DNA from: Amycolatopsis saalfeldensis | Lineage (GTDB): Bacteria > Actinomycetota > Actinomycetes > Mycobacteriales > Pseudonocardiaceae | Direction: 5' to 3' | Length of the DNA: 64,000 nucleotides | NCBI RefSeq assembly: GCF_900110575.1 | Contig: NZ_FOEF01000006.1 | Location: forward strand, 310,001 to 374,000 | In this document: positions 11,408 through 19,705 of the stretch, piece by piece | How the letters are laid out: the number at the start of each line of letters is the position of its first letter | Numbering within the stretch: position 1 is the first letter of the stretch | Notes under the pieces: generated by a model | Told to the model about the DNA's origin: nothing | The model's database searches: none | The model's input: only the letters and a program-made list of their open reading frames with translations | Translations under genes and position numbers: made by a program

Positions 11408-12240
11408 CACGCCCCCGGGGAACGCATCGAGCGGGCGTCCTGCCCGGCCAGCGAGTCACCGGTGGTTTCGGCGTTGTGGGAGTGGGCCAGGTGGTGCAGG
11501 CCGAAGACCGAGTCCATGCCCGAGTGCAGGCCCATGAGGTCTTCGGCCTGATTGACGGCCTTTTTCGCCAGCGCCAGGCCGAACCGGGGCATCTCGGCGA
11601 TCTTCGCCGCCAGCGCCAGGGTTTCCGACTCCAGCTCGGCCCGCGGCACCACCCGGTTCAGCATGCCCCACGCCAGCGCCTGCTCGGCGCTGAAACGCTC
11701 GCCGGTGAACAGCACCTCCTTCGCCGCGCGGGGGCCGAGGACCCACGGGTGCGCGAAGTACTCCACCCCCGGGATTCCCATGCGCACCACGGGATCGGCG
11801 AAAAACGCGTCGTCCGAGGCGACGATCAGGTCACAGACCCACGCGAGCATCAGCGCGCCGGCGATGCACGCGCCCTGCACGCTGGCGATGGTCGGCTTCG
11901 GGAGTTCGCGCCAGCGGCGGCACATGCCCAGGTACACCTCGGATTCGCGGGCGAAGCGCTGGTCCGCGCCGGACGCGCCCACGTGGTCCCACCAGGTCAC
12001 CGCGCGGCGGTCGAACGAGACGTCCGCGTCACGGCCCGGGGAGCCGATGTCGTGGCCCGCCGAGAAGTGCTTGCCCGCGCCGGCCAGCACGATCACCTTC
12101 ACGTCGTCGTCCGAAACGGCGCGGGTGAAGGCGTCGTCGAGGGCGTAGGTCATCGCCGAGTTCTGGGCGTTGCGGTACTCCGGCCGGTTCATCGTGACGA
12201 TCGCGACCGGTCCGCGCCGCTCGTAGGCGACCTCAGCCAT
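11407..12240 (-). CDS. Enoyl-CoA hydratase/isomerase family protein
   Basis: A crotonase-fold protein of 277 residues. Family motifs are TMNRPEYRNAQNS, the oxyanion-hole segment GAGKHFSAGHDIG, and IASVQGACIAGALMLAWVCD with the second oxyanion glycine. It sits between fadD3 and fadE31, a place where M. tuberculosis has no such gene, so this organism has an extra hydratase or ring-cleaving crotonase in the KstR2-controlled operon. Its ATG lies inside the fadD3 end (8-base overlap). The exact substrate is unknown; a C/D-ring CoA intermediate is likely. Confidence 0.8.
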   Translation of the reverse strand: MAEVAYERRGPVAIVTMNRPEYRNAQNSAMTYALDDAFTRAVSDDDVKVIVLAGAGKHFSAGHDIGSPGRDADVSFDRRAVTWWDHVGASGADQRFARESEVYLGMCRRWRELPKPTIASVQGACIAGALMLAWVCDLIVASDDAFFADPVVRMGIPGVEYFAHPWVLGPRAAKEVLFTGERFSAEQALAWGMLNRVVPRAELESETLALAAKIAEMPRFGLALAKKAVNQAEDLMGLHSGMDSVFGLHHLAHSHNAETTGDSLAGQDARSMRSPGA

Positions 12241-13744
12241 CCTTTTCCTCCCGCAGCACTCGTTTCAGGACCTTGCCCGCCGGGTTGCGCGGCAGCTCCG
12301 CCCGGAGCGCCACCGAACGCGGCAGCTTGTAGTTCGCCAGGCTCTCCCGGCAGTGCGCCAGTAAATCCTCTGTGGACGGACGACGCCCGGGTCTCGGCAC
12401 CACGTACGCGCGGCCGACCTCGCCCAGCCGCGCGTCGGGCACGCCGACGACCGCCGACTCCGCGACGTCCGGGTGCCACGCCAGCACCTGCTCCACCTCG
12501 GCCGGGTAGACGTTGAACCCGCCGCAGACGTACATGTCCTTCAGCCGGTCGGTGATCCGCAGGTAGCCGCGCGGGTCCAGCTCGCCGACGTCGCCGGTGT
12601 GCAGCCAGCCGTCCGGATCGATCGCCGACGCGGTGGCCTCCGGGTCGTCGAGGTAGCCCAGCATCACGTTCGGGCCGCGCAGCAGCACCTCGTCGCGGTC
12701 GCCGAGGCGCACCTCGAAGCCCGCCGTCGCGCGGCCGGCGAAGCGCGCCACCACTTCGGGGGGGTCTTCGGGCAGGCTCATCGTCGCTACGACGGCCTCG
12801 GTCAGCCCGTACGCGGTCAGCACCGTTTCGAAGCCCAGCTCGGCGCGCATCCGCTCGACGAGCGCGACCGGTACCGTCGCCGCGCCGGTGACGGCCAGGC
12901 GCAGGCTCGACAGGTCCGCGGCCGCGCGTTCCGGCGTGTCCAGGAGCACCTGGTAGATCGTCGGCGCGCCCGGGAGCACGCTGATCCGCTCGTTTTCGAT
13001 CAGCCGCAGCGTCTCGCGGGCTTCGAACACGCGTTGCGGCACGATCGTCGCGCCGGTCAGCACCGCGGCCAGGATTCCCGCCTTGTAGCCGAAACTGTGG
13101 AAAAACGGGTTCACCACGAGGTAACGGTCGCGCTCGGTCAGCCCGCCGCACGAAGCCCACGCGGCCGCGACGCCGAGCGCCTGCCGGTGCGAACTCATCG
13201 CCCCCTTGCTGCGGCCCGTGGTACCCGAAGTGAACAGGATGTCGCTGACGTCGTCCGGGGTGACGTTCGGGGTGAAGTCGTCGGGGAAGTCCTCCAGCGC
13301 GGACCATTCCGCGACGCCCGGGACCGGCTCTTCGGGACCCTCCACGGGCACCCGGAGCACCACCGGCGGCAGCGCGCCGAGGGCGGAAAGCCGGTCGGTG
13401 CCCAGGAAACGGCCGGTGATCACCAGCGCCGACACGTCCGCCCGGGTGAGGATGTCCTGCGTCTCGCGCGCCGTGAACCGGGTGCTGACCGGCACCAGCG
13501 TCGCGCCCGCGTACAGCGCGCCGAGGCCGGCGACCACCCAGTGCCAGGTGTTGGGGGAGTTGACCGCGACCCGCGCGCCCGGCCGGATGCCCTGTGCCGC
13601 CAGGAAGTTCGCGCACTGGCGCACCCGGCTGCGCAGCTGGGCCCAGGTCAGCCGCACGGCCCCGTCCACCACGGCTTCGCCCGTGGGGTACCGCTGCGCG
13701 ACCGCGTCCAGCGCCGCCGGGACGGTCGGATCGGACAGCGACAT
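12233..13744 (-). CDS. fadD3: FadD3, HIP-CoA synthetase
   Basis: ATP-dependent CoA ligase that activates HIP, the C/D-ring propionate released by HsaD, and so opens the KstR2 pathway. The 503-residue length equals M. tuberculosis FadD3. AMP-binding motifs are FTSGTTGRSKGAM, the central LTAYGLTEAVVATMS, GYLDDPEATAS with WLHTGDVG, and the C-terminal lysine in NPAGKVLKR. The ATG at 13744 is preceded by GGGAGG, which decides against an upstream ATG. The promoter carries a KstR2 palindrome shared with fadE30. First gene of a tightly overlapping operon with ech, fadE31, fadE32 and fadE33. Confidence 0.93.
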   Translation of the reverse strand: MSLSDPTVPAALDAVAQRYPTGEAVVDGAVRLTWAQLRSRVRQCANFLAAQGIRPGARVAVNSPNTWHWVVAGLGALYAGATLVPVSTRFTARETQDILTRADVSALVITGRFLGTDRLSALGALPPVVLRVPVEGPEEPVPGVAEWSALEDFPDDFTPNVTPDDVSDILFTSGTTGRSKGAMSSHRQALGVAAAWASCGGLTERDRYLVVNPFFHSFGYKAGILAAVLTGATIVPQRVFEARETLRLIENERISVLPGAPTIYQVLLDTPERAAADLSSLRLAVTGAATVPVALVERMRAELGFETVLTAYGLTEAVVATMSLPEDPPEVVARFAGRATAGFEVRLGDRDEVLLRGPNVMLGYLDDPEATASAIDPDGWLHTGDVGELDPRGYLRITDRLKDMYVCGGFNVYPAEVEQVLAWHPDVAESAVVGVPDARLGEVGRAYVVPRPGRRPSTEDLLAHCRESLANYKLPRSVALRAELPRNPAGKVLKRVLREEKDG

Positions 13745-13757
13745 CGCAGGCCTCCCT

Positions 13758-13771
13758 AGCAAGTGCTTGGT
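13758..13771. promoter_or_regulatory. KstR2 operator
   Basis: AGCAAGTGCTTGGT matches the published KstR2 consensus AnCAAGnnCTTGnT at all 12 defined positions. It lies between divergent fadD3 and fadE30, 14 bases from the fadD3 start, so a bound dimer would block both promoters. KstR2 releases its site when HIP-CoA accumulates. Confidence 0.92.
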
Positions 13772-13812
13772 AGGGTAACGTACGGACGAGCCCCGAGGCC
13801 AGAGGAGGAACC

Positions 13813-14934
13813 GTGGACGAGTTTCGCGCCGGCGTCCGGTCCTGGCTGGCCGAGCACCTCGACCCGGCGCTGAAGGGCCTCGGCGGGCCGGGCCGCGAGC
13901 ACGAGGCGTTCGAGGAACGCCGGGCCTGGGAGCGGAAGCTGGGCGCCGCCGGCTGGAACGGCATCGGCTGGCCCGAGCGGCACGGCGGCCGCGGCGCGAC
14001 GCTCGCCGAGCAGGTCGTCTTCCACGAGGAGTACGCCCGCGCCGACGCCCCCGCGCGCGTCAGCCACCTCGGCCAGGAGCTGCTGGGCCCCACGCTCATC
14101 GCGTTCGGCAGCGAGGCGCAGCAACGCCGGTTCCTGCCGAAGATCCTCGCCGTCGAAGAGCTGTGGTGCCAGGGCTATTCCGAGCCGGGCGCGGGTTCGG
14201 ACCTCGCCGCGGTGTCGACGTCCGCGCAGCGCGACGGCGGCGAGTGGGTGGTCACCGGGCAGAAGGTGTGGACCTCGCTCGCGCACGTCGCCGACTGGTG
14301 TTTTGTGCTGGCCCGCACCGAGCCCGGCTCGAAGCGCCACCACGGGCTCAGCTTCCTGCTCGTGCCGCTGCGCCAGGACGGCGTCGACGTCCGGCCGATC
14401 CGGCAGCTCACCGGCACCGCCGAGTTCAACGAGGTCTTCTTCGACGGTGCCCGCACCACCGAGGTCGTGGGCGAGCCCGGCGACGGCTGGCGGGTCGCGA
14501 TGGGGCTGCTCGGCTTCGAACGCGGGGTCGCCACCCTCGGCCAGCAGATCGGCTTCCGCCGTGAGCTGGAAGCACTGTGCCGGCTCGCCGAGGAAACCGG
14601 TGCGGCGGACGACCCGCACATCGCCGAACAGCTGAACCGCGCGTGGGTCGGGCTGGAAGTGCTGCGCGCGCACGCCGTCCGCACGCTCGGCGACGCGAGT
14701 CCTGGCGCGGCCAGCGTGGTCAAGCTCGTCTGGGCGGGCTGGCATCGGCGGCTGGGGGAGCTGGCGATGCTGGTGCGTGGAGCATCCGGCCTCGTCGCGC
14801 CGGATGGGCTCGACGCGTGGCAACGGCTTTTCCTCTTTTCGCGGGCCGACACGATCTACGGCGGCTCCGACGAGATCCAGCGCAACGTCATCGCCGAGCG
14901 GGTGCTCGGCCTGCCGAGGGAGGCCCGTCCGTGA
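13813..14934 (+). CDS. fadE30: FadE30, HIP-CoA dehydrogenase
   Basis: Acyl-CoA dehydrogenase of 373 residues acting on HIP-CoA type C/D-ring intermediates. Motifs are GYSEPGAGSDLAAVST, GQKVWTSLAHVADWCF, the FFDGARTTEVVGEPGDGW segment, and the C-terminal IYGGSDEIQRNVIAERVLGLP. The GTG start is preceded by AGAGGAGG. It is first in an operon with ipdF, kstR2 and fadA6, directly beside the KstR2 operator, as in Mycobacterium where fadE30 and ipdF are also adjacent. Confidence 0.9.
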   Translation: MDEFRAGVRSWLAEHLDPALKGLGGPGREHEAFEERRAWERKLGAAGWNGIGWPERHGGRGATLAEQVVFHEEYARADAPARVSHLGQELLGPTLIAFGSEAQQRRFLPKILAVEELWCQGYSEPGAGSDLAAVSTSAQRDGGEWVVTGQKVWTSLAHVADWCFVLARTEPGSKRHHGLSFLLVPLRQDGVDVRPIRQLTGTAEFNEVFFDGARTTEVVGEPGDGWRVAMGLLGFERGVATLGQQIGFRRELEALCRLAEETGAADDPHIAEQLNRAWVGLEVLRAHAVRTLGDASPGAASVVKLVWAGWHRRLGELAMLVRGASGLVAPDGLDAWQRLFLFSRADTIYGGSDEIQRNVIAERVLGLPREARP

Positions 14935-15698
14935 TCAGTGTCGGAAAGTACCCCGAGGGCGCGAACCTGTTGCGGGACAAGGTCGTGGTGGTCACCGCGG
15001 CCGCCGGGACCGGGATCGGGTCCGCCGCCGCGAAGCGGTGCCTGGAGGAGGGCGCGCGGGTGGTGGTCAGCGATCGGCACGAGCGGCGCCTGCGGGAAAC
15101 GGCCGAGGAACTCGGAGACGTCCACGCCGTCCCATGCGACGTCACCCGCGAGGAAGACGTCCAACGACTCGTCGACAGCACTGTCGAGCACTTCGGCCGC
15201 CTCGACGTGCTGATCAACAACGCGGGACTCGGCGGCACCTGCTCCTTGCTGGAGATGTCCGACGAGGAGTGGTCGCGGGTCCTCGACGTCACCCTGAACG
15301 GCACCTTCCGCGCCACCCGGGCCGCGCTGCGCCGGTTCGCCGAGCAGGGGACCGGCGGCGCGATCGTCAACAACGCGTCCGTGCTCGGCTGGCGCGCGCA
15401 GGCCGGGCAGGCGCACTACGCGGCGGCCAAGGCCGGGGTGATGGCGCTGACCCGGTGCGCCGCGGTGGACGCCGCCCCGTACGACGTGCGGGTCAACGCC
15501 GTGGCGCCGAGCCTCGCGATGCACCCGTTCCTGGCCAAGGTGACCAGTGACGAGGTGCTGGCCGAGCTGACCGCGCGCGAGGTGTCGGGGAGGGCGGCGA
15601 AGCCGTGGGAGGTCGCGAATGTGATGGTGTTCCTCGCCAGTGAGTACGCCTCGTACCTCACCGGCGAGGTCGTGTCGGTGAGTGCCCAGCATGCGTGA
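14931..15698 (+). CDS. ipdF: IpdF, C/D-ring hydroxyacyl-CoA dehydrogenase (SDR)
   Basis: Short-chain dehydrogenase of 255 residues. It acts in the beta-oxidation-like shortening of the HIP-CoA side chain, oxidising the hydroxyl made after the FadE30 step. A TGxGxG-type nucleotide loop is present as TAAAGTGIGSAAAKR, then the NNAGLGG strand, catalytic Ser in NNASVLGW, and YAAAKAGV (YxxxK). The GTG start overlaps the fadE30 stop. The order fadE30-ipdF-kstR2-fadA6 mirrors Rv3560c-Rv3559c-Rv3557c-Rv3556c. Confidence 0.88.
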   Translation: MISVGKYPEGANLLRDKVVVVTAAAGTGIGSAAAKRCLEEGARVVVSDRHERRLRETAEELGDVHAVPCDVTREEDVQRLVDSTVEHFGRLDVLINNAGLGGTCSLLEMSDEEWSRVLDVTLNGTFRATRAALRRFAEQGTGGAIVNNASVLGWRAQAGQAHYAAAKAGVMALTRCAAVDAAPYDVRVNAVAPSLAMHPFLAKVTSDEVLAELTAREVSGRAAKPWEVANVMVFLASEYASYLTGEVVSVSAQHA

Positions 15699-16350
15699 GG
15701 TCGCCCCAGTGAGCCCAGTCGTCAAGAACGCCCCCGGATCCCGGCGCGCCGAGCTGCTGGGCTTGGCCGCGCGGCTGTTCGCCGATCGCGGTTACGTGTC
15801 CACGACCGTCCGCGACATCGCCGACGCCGCCGGCATCCTGTCCGGCAGCCTCTACCACCACTTCGACTCGAAGGAGTCGATGGCCGACGAGATCCTCACC
15901 GGCTTCCTGGACGAGCTTTTCGGCGCGTACGGGGAGATCGTCGGCCGGGGCCTGCCACCGCGCGAGACGCTGGAGGCGGTGGTGGTCGCGTCGTTCGAGT
16001 CCATCCACCGGCGCCCGGCCGAGGTCGCGATCTACCAGAGCGAAGCCAAGCACCTGATGTCGTTGCCGCGCTTCGCCTACCTCAACGACCGCAACGCCGA
16101 GTTCCGCAAGCTGTGGAACGGGATCCTCACCGACGGGGTGGCGGCGGGCGTGTTCCGGCCGGACCTCGACGTCGAGCTGGTCTACCGGTTCATCCGCGAC
16201 ACGGTGTGGGTCGCGGTCCGCTGGTACAACCCGGACGGCGCGCTGTCCGCCCACGACGTCGCCGAGCAGTACCTCGGCATCCTGCTGGAGGGCATCGCGG
16301 TGCCCACTGGCAGAACCGGCAGCGCGAAGAAACGGAGGAGCCGTGGCTGA
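15691..16350 (+). CDS. kstR2: KstR2, TetR-family repressor of HIP catabolism
   Basis: TetR repressor that controls the HIP regulon and responds to HIP-CoA. The 219-residue protein has an N-terminal helix-turn-helix (LAARLFADRGYVSTTVRDIA then GSLYHHFDSKESM) and a C-terminal ligand domain with KLWNGILTDGVAAGVF. The ATG at 15691 overlaps the last codons of ipdF; a GTG at 15710 is an alternative nearer the mycobacterial length. Being inside the operon driven from its own operator implies autorepression. Confidence 0.9.
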   Translation: MREVAPVSPVVKNAPGSRRAELLGLAARLFADRGYVSTTVRDIADAAGILSGSLYHHFDSKESMADEILTGFLDELFGAYGEIVGRGLPPRETLEAVVVASFESIHRRPAEVAIYQSEAKHLMSLPRFAYLNDRNAEFRKLWNGILTDGVAAGVFRPDLDVELVYRFIRDTVWVAVRWYNPDGALSAHDVAEQYLGILLEGIAVPTGRTGSAKKRRSRG

Positions 16351-17494
16351 GGCCTATGTGCTGGACGCCGTCCGAACCCCCGTCGGCCGCCGCGGCGGCG
16401 CGCTCGGCGGGGTGCACCCGGCGGACCTGGGCGCGCACGTGATCCGCGCGGTCGTCGAACGCGCGGGCGTGGACCCGGCGCTGGTGGACGACGTGATCCT
16501 CGGCTGCGTCGACACGCTCGGCCCGCAGTCGGGCAACCTCGCGCGCACCGCGTGGCTCGCCGCCGGGTTCCCGAACCACGTGCCGGGCGTGACCGTCGAC
16601 CGTCAATGCGGCTCCAGCCAGCAGGCCGTGCACTTCGCCGCGCAGGCCGTGCTCAGCGGCACGGCGGACCTGGTGCTGGCCGGGGGCGTGCAGAACATGA
16701 CGGCGATCCCGATCAGCGCGGCGATGCTGGCCGGGCGCGAATACGGCTTCCCCGACCCGTTTTCCGGTTCGAAGGGCTGGCAGGAGCGTTACGGCGGGGC
16801 GGAGGTCTCGCAGTTCCAGAGCGCGGACATGATCGCCGCGCACTGGGACATCTCCCGAGCCGCGATGGAGGAGTTCGCGCTGCGCAGCCACGAACGCGCG
16901 CTGGACGCCATCTCGCACGGCCGATTCGAGGCCGAAATCGCGCCGTTCGGCGAATTCCGCACCGACGAGGGGCCACGGCCCGACACCAGCCTGGAGCGGA
17001 TGGCCGCGCTGAAGCCGTTGAGCGAGGGCTCGCGGCTCACCGCGGCGGTCGCGAGCCAGATCTCCGACGGCGCCAGCGCGACCCTGCTCGCGTCCGAAGC
17101 CTTCGTGAAGGAGCACGGGCTCAAGCCGCGCGCCCGGATCCACCACCTGTCCGTGCGCGCCGCCGATCCCGTGTGGATGCTCACCGGCCCGATCCCGGCG
17201 ACCGCGCACGCGTTGCGCAAGACCGGGCTGACGATCGGTGACATCGACCTGTTCGAGGTCAACGAGGCGTTCGCGAGCGTGGTGCTCGCCTGGCTCGACG
17301 AGACCGGCGCGGACCCGGCGCGGGTGAACGTCAACGGCGGCGGCATCGCGCTCGGCCACCCCATCGGCGCGTCCGGCACGAAGCTGTTCGCCACCCTGCT
17401 GCACGAGCTGGAACGCCGCGGTGGCCGGTACGGCCTGCAGACCATGTGCGAGGGCGGCGGCACCGCGAACGTCACGATCATCGAGCGGCTCTGA
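16343..17494 (+). CDS. fadA6: FadA6, thiolase of ring C/D degradation
   Basis: Thiolase of 383 residues that cleaves a beta-ketoacyl-CoA near the end of C/D-ring degradation. The catalytic residues are Cys89 (VDRQCGSSQQ), His339 (GGGIALGHPIG) and Cys369 (TMCEGGG). The GTG start has a GGAGGAG ribosome site and lies within the last codons of kstR2 (8-base overlap). It ends this operon before a bidirectional hairpin. Confidence 0.9.
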   Translation: MAEAYVLDAVRTPVGRRGGALGGVHPADLGAHVIRAVVERAGVDPALVDDVILGCVDTLGPQSGNLARTAWLAAGFPNHVPGVTVDRQCGSSQQAVHFAAQAVLSGTADLVLAGGVQNMTAIPISAAMLAGREYGFPDPFSGSKGWQERYGGAEVSQFQSADMIAAHWDISRAAMEEFALRSHERALDAISHGRFEAEIAPFGEFRTDEGPRPDTSLERMAALKPLSEGSRLTAAVASQISDGASATLLASEAFVKEHGLKPRARIHHLSVRAADPVWMLTGPIPATAHALRKTGLTIGDIDLFEVNEAFASVVLAWLDETGADPARVNVNGGGIALGHPIGASGTKLFATLLHELERRGGRYGLQTMCEGGGTANVTIIERL

Positions 17495-17511
17495 GGAGTG
17501 CTTCGCCGGGA

Positions 17512-17555
17512 CCGGTCACCACACCGCCAGCCGCGGGGGACGATGTGGTGACCGG
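17512..17555. terminator. Bidirectional hairpin terminator
   Basis: A perfect 12-bp inverted repeat (CCGGTCACCACA at 17512-17523, TGTGGTGACCGG at 17544-17555) with a 20-base loop. It lies between convergent fadA6 and the reductase gene. Confidence 0.7.
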
Positions 17556-17593
17556 CGGAGGGACGTGACCGCCGCGCGCGGCCCCGCCCCGGT

Positions 17594-18883
17594 TCAGCCC
17601 ACCGGTTCGGACGACCAGGAAGGCATCGATCCGGTGGCGAACTGGCTCTCGAACTCGGCCTCGAACTCGCTGTCGAAAACACGGCCGAACTCGCCGGGCT
17701 CGTCGATCGAGGTGTACTCGGGCACCGGCAGCCGCCGTTCGAGTTCGGCGGTCCAGTGGAGCATCGCGCGTGGCTTGTCCCAGCCGCAGACGCCCACGAG
17801 TTCGCCACCGCGCAGATACCCCGTGATGCCGCCGGCCAGCGGGACGGTGTCGTCGCCGAGCGCGGGCAGACCCGCCGTCTGCAGGCGCACGTCGTAAAGC
17901 GAAGACCAGGCCCGTGGCAGCGGCGTGAACGGCTCGGCCGAGGACCGGCCCGTCAGCAGGTTCTCCGCCGCCGCGCGCGCCGATTCCACCGCGTTGATCC
18001 AGTGCTCGACGCGGCGGGGGACCCCGTCGAAGCGCAGGTTCGGCCACCGCGCGAGGTCACCGGCGACCACGACGTCGGCCGCTCCCTCGGCGAACAGCGC
18101 CGGATCGCACAGCACGCCGTCGGAGGTGTCGAGGCCGGAGCCGCGCAGGTAGTCGACGGCCGGGACACTGCCGATCGCCAGCACCACCACACTCGCCACG
18201 AGCAGCTTGTTGTTCGTCAGGTGCAGGCCGACGGCGTCCTTGGTGCTGATCCAGTGCCGCACCTCGGTTTTCATCGACAGCCGCGCGCGGTGCTGCCGGT
18301 GCAGGTCCGCCACCCCGCCCGAGACGCGCTCGCCGAAGCGGTGCAGCGGCGCCTTCCGGTCGCTGACGAGGGTGACGTCGCGGCCCAGGTGACGCATGCT
18401 CGCGGCGAACTCGCAGCCGATCAGCCCGCCGCCGATGACCACCGCGGGCTTGCTGCTCGCGTCCAGGCAGCGGCGCACGGCGATCGAGTCCTCGATCGTG
18501 CGCAGCACCCGCACCCGTGGGTCGTGGCGCGGCGAGCCGGGCAGGTGCCGCGGCACGACGCCGGTGGCCAGGATCAGCCCGTCGTACCAGAGCGGCTCGC
18601 CGCCGGGCAGGTGCACGACCCGTTCGACGGTGTCGAGCCAGGTGGCCCGGGTGCCGAGCCGCCAGTGCACGTCCAGGTCGCGGTAGGCCCGCAACGACAC
18701 GTCGTTCGGCCGCACCGCGCCGGTCACCAGCTGCTTCGAGACCATCGGCCGGTGGTACGGGCGGCGGGGCTCGTCGCCCACCAGCACGATCTCGCCGTCG
18801 AAGCCGAGCTCCCGCAGTCGTTCCGCGGAGCGCAGGCCGGCCACGCCGGCCCCGGCGATGACGATCCGGTCGCCGTCAGCCAT
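17594..18883 (-). CDS. FAD/NAD(P)-dependent ferredoxin reductase
   Basis: A 429-residue pyridine-nucleotide-disulfide-type reductase that would pass electrons from NAD(P)H to the ferredoxin encoded just upstream. The FAD-binding GAGVAGLRSAERL starts at residue 11, the NAD(P) loop VVIGGGLIGCEFAASM lies mid-protein, and VVVAGDLARWP is the second FAD motif. A C-terminal extension (about 60 residues) is rich in Glu, Phe and Ser. There is no redox-active CxxC pair, so it belongs to the ferredoxin-reductase branch. It is the last gene of a five-gene chain in which every junction overlaps, ending with the membrane heme protein and lipoprotein upstream. Confidence 0.85.
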   Translation of the reverse strand: MADGDRIVIAGAGVAGLRSAERLRELGFDGEIVLVGDEPRRPYHRPMVSKQLVTGAVRPNDVSLRAYRDLDVHWRLGTRATWLDTVERVVHLPGGEPLWYDGLILATGVVPRHLPGSPRHDPRVRVLRTIEDSIAVRRCLDASSKPAVVIGGGLIGCEFAASMRHLGRDVTLVSDRKAPLHRFGERVSGGVADLHRQHRARLSMKTEVRHWISTKDAVGLHLTNNKLLVASVVVLAIGSVPAVDYLRGSGLDTSDGVLCDPALFAEGAADVVVAGDLARWPNLRFDGVPRRVEHWINAVESARAAAENLLTGRSSAEPFTPLPRAWSSLYDVRLQTAGLPALGDDTVPLAGGITGYLRGGELVGVCGWDKPRAMLHWTAELERRLPVPEYTSIDEPGEFGRVFDSEFEAEFESQFATGSMPSWSSEPVG

Positions 18884-19100
18884 CGAGATCCCCTCTCAGT
18901 ACGACCGCCTGGGCCGGGCAGACCCGGGCGGCGGCGATCGCCTGGTCCAGGTCGTCCGCGCCGAGCAGGCGCTTGCGGAAGTGGAGCCGGCCGTCCTGGC
19001 CGAGCTCGAAGAGCCGGGGCGCGTCGGCCGCGCAGATCCCGTAGAGCTCGCACCGGTCGTGGTCGACGGTGACGCGGGGCGCGCTTCCCGGGCGCTTCAT
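18876..19100 (-). CDS. [3Fe-4S]-type ferredoxin
   Basis: A 74-residue single-cluster ferredoxin. Cysteines are at 17, 23 and 61 (DRCELYGIC and VCPAQA); the position of the fourth ligand of a 4Fe-4S motif is Tyr20, so a 3Fe-4S cluster is predicted. Such ferredoxins usually serve cytochromes P450, but here it is sandwiched between an FAD reductase and a NOX-like membrane heme protein. The start overlaps the end of the heme protein gene by four bases and its end overlaps the reductase start by eight. Confidence 0.88.
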   Translation of the reverse strand: MKRPGSAPRVTVDHDRCELYGICAADAPRLFELGQDGRLHFRKRLLGADDLDQAIAAARVCPAQAVVLRGDLDG

Positions 19101-19705
19101 GCGACCTGCTCCTCGACGAGGCCGATCCGCTCCAGCGTCCGCGGCGGCAGGAAGCGGAGCAGGGCCAGCGTGAGGGCGGGCACGGCGAGCGTGATGCCGC
19201 CGAGCCAGACCACCGAAAGGTGCCCGTTCGCGACCGCGCCGAAAAACGCGTGCAGCGCGGTCAGCGCGACGGCCGGGTAGGCGAGCCGGTGCAGCCACAG
19301 CCAGCGGCGGTAGGAGGTCCACCGCCGGACGCACGCGGTGAGCGCGATGGCCAGCATCAGCTCCAGCCCGACGATCCCGAACGTGTGCCGGGCGAGCGTG
19401 CCCGGCATGAACGGGATGCTCAGGTAGGCCGGCGAGAACGGGTTCACGGTCAGGTAGAGGAAGGTCAGCGCGTGCAGGGTGCCGAACGCCAGCGTCAGCG
19501 TGGCGAGGACCATGTGCCCGCTGCGTAGGGCTTTGCGGCCGGTGACCGAGCGCACCCAGCCGGTGGCGGTGAGCACGCCCCAGCTGAGCGTGAGGCACAT
19601 GAACGCGTAGGAGAGCCGGGCGGAGAGGGCGGTGACGCCCCGGGCAGCGGTGTCGGTGCTCTGCTGCGCGAGGGTGGTCACCGCCTGGTGGAAGGCGTCA
19701 ACCAT
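19097..19705 (-). CDS. Ferric-reductase/NOX-like di-heme transmembrane protein
   Basis: A 202-residue polytopic membrane protein with about six hydrophobic segments, of the ferric-reductase-like transmembrane type. Two histidine pairs are visible: His64/His78 (13 residues between) and His139/His152 (12 between). This is the same spacing as the heme-ligand pairs of NADPH oxidases such as gp91phox (101/115 and 209/222), so two stacked b-hemes across the membrane are expected. No FAD or NAD domain is attached; a separate ferredoxin and reductase follow. The likely role is moving electrons from the cytoplasm to an outside acceptor. Confidence 0.8.
   Translation of the reverse strand: MVDAFHQAVTTLAQQSTDTAARGVTALSARLSYAFMCLTLSWGVLTATGWVRSVTGRKALRSGHMVLATLTLAFGTLHALTFLYLTVNPFSPAYLSIPFMPGTLARHTFGIVGLELMLAIALTACVRRWTSYRRWLWLHRLAYPAVALTALHAFFGAVANGHLSVVWLGGITLAVPALTLALLRFLPPRTLERIGLVEEQVA

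Noticed and set aside
14964..14972. AACCTGTT inside ipdF as a further KstR site
   Set aside because: The outer T and A of the consensus are missing and it lies in coding sequence.
18876..19100. Ferredoxin and reductase as redox partners of CYP125
   Set aside because: Possible in principle, but all five genes of their operon overlap with a NOX-like membrane protein and no KstR site is present.
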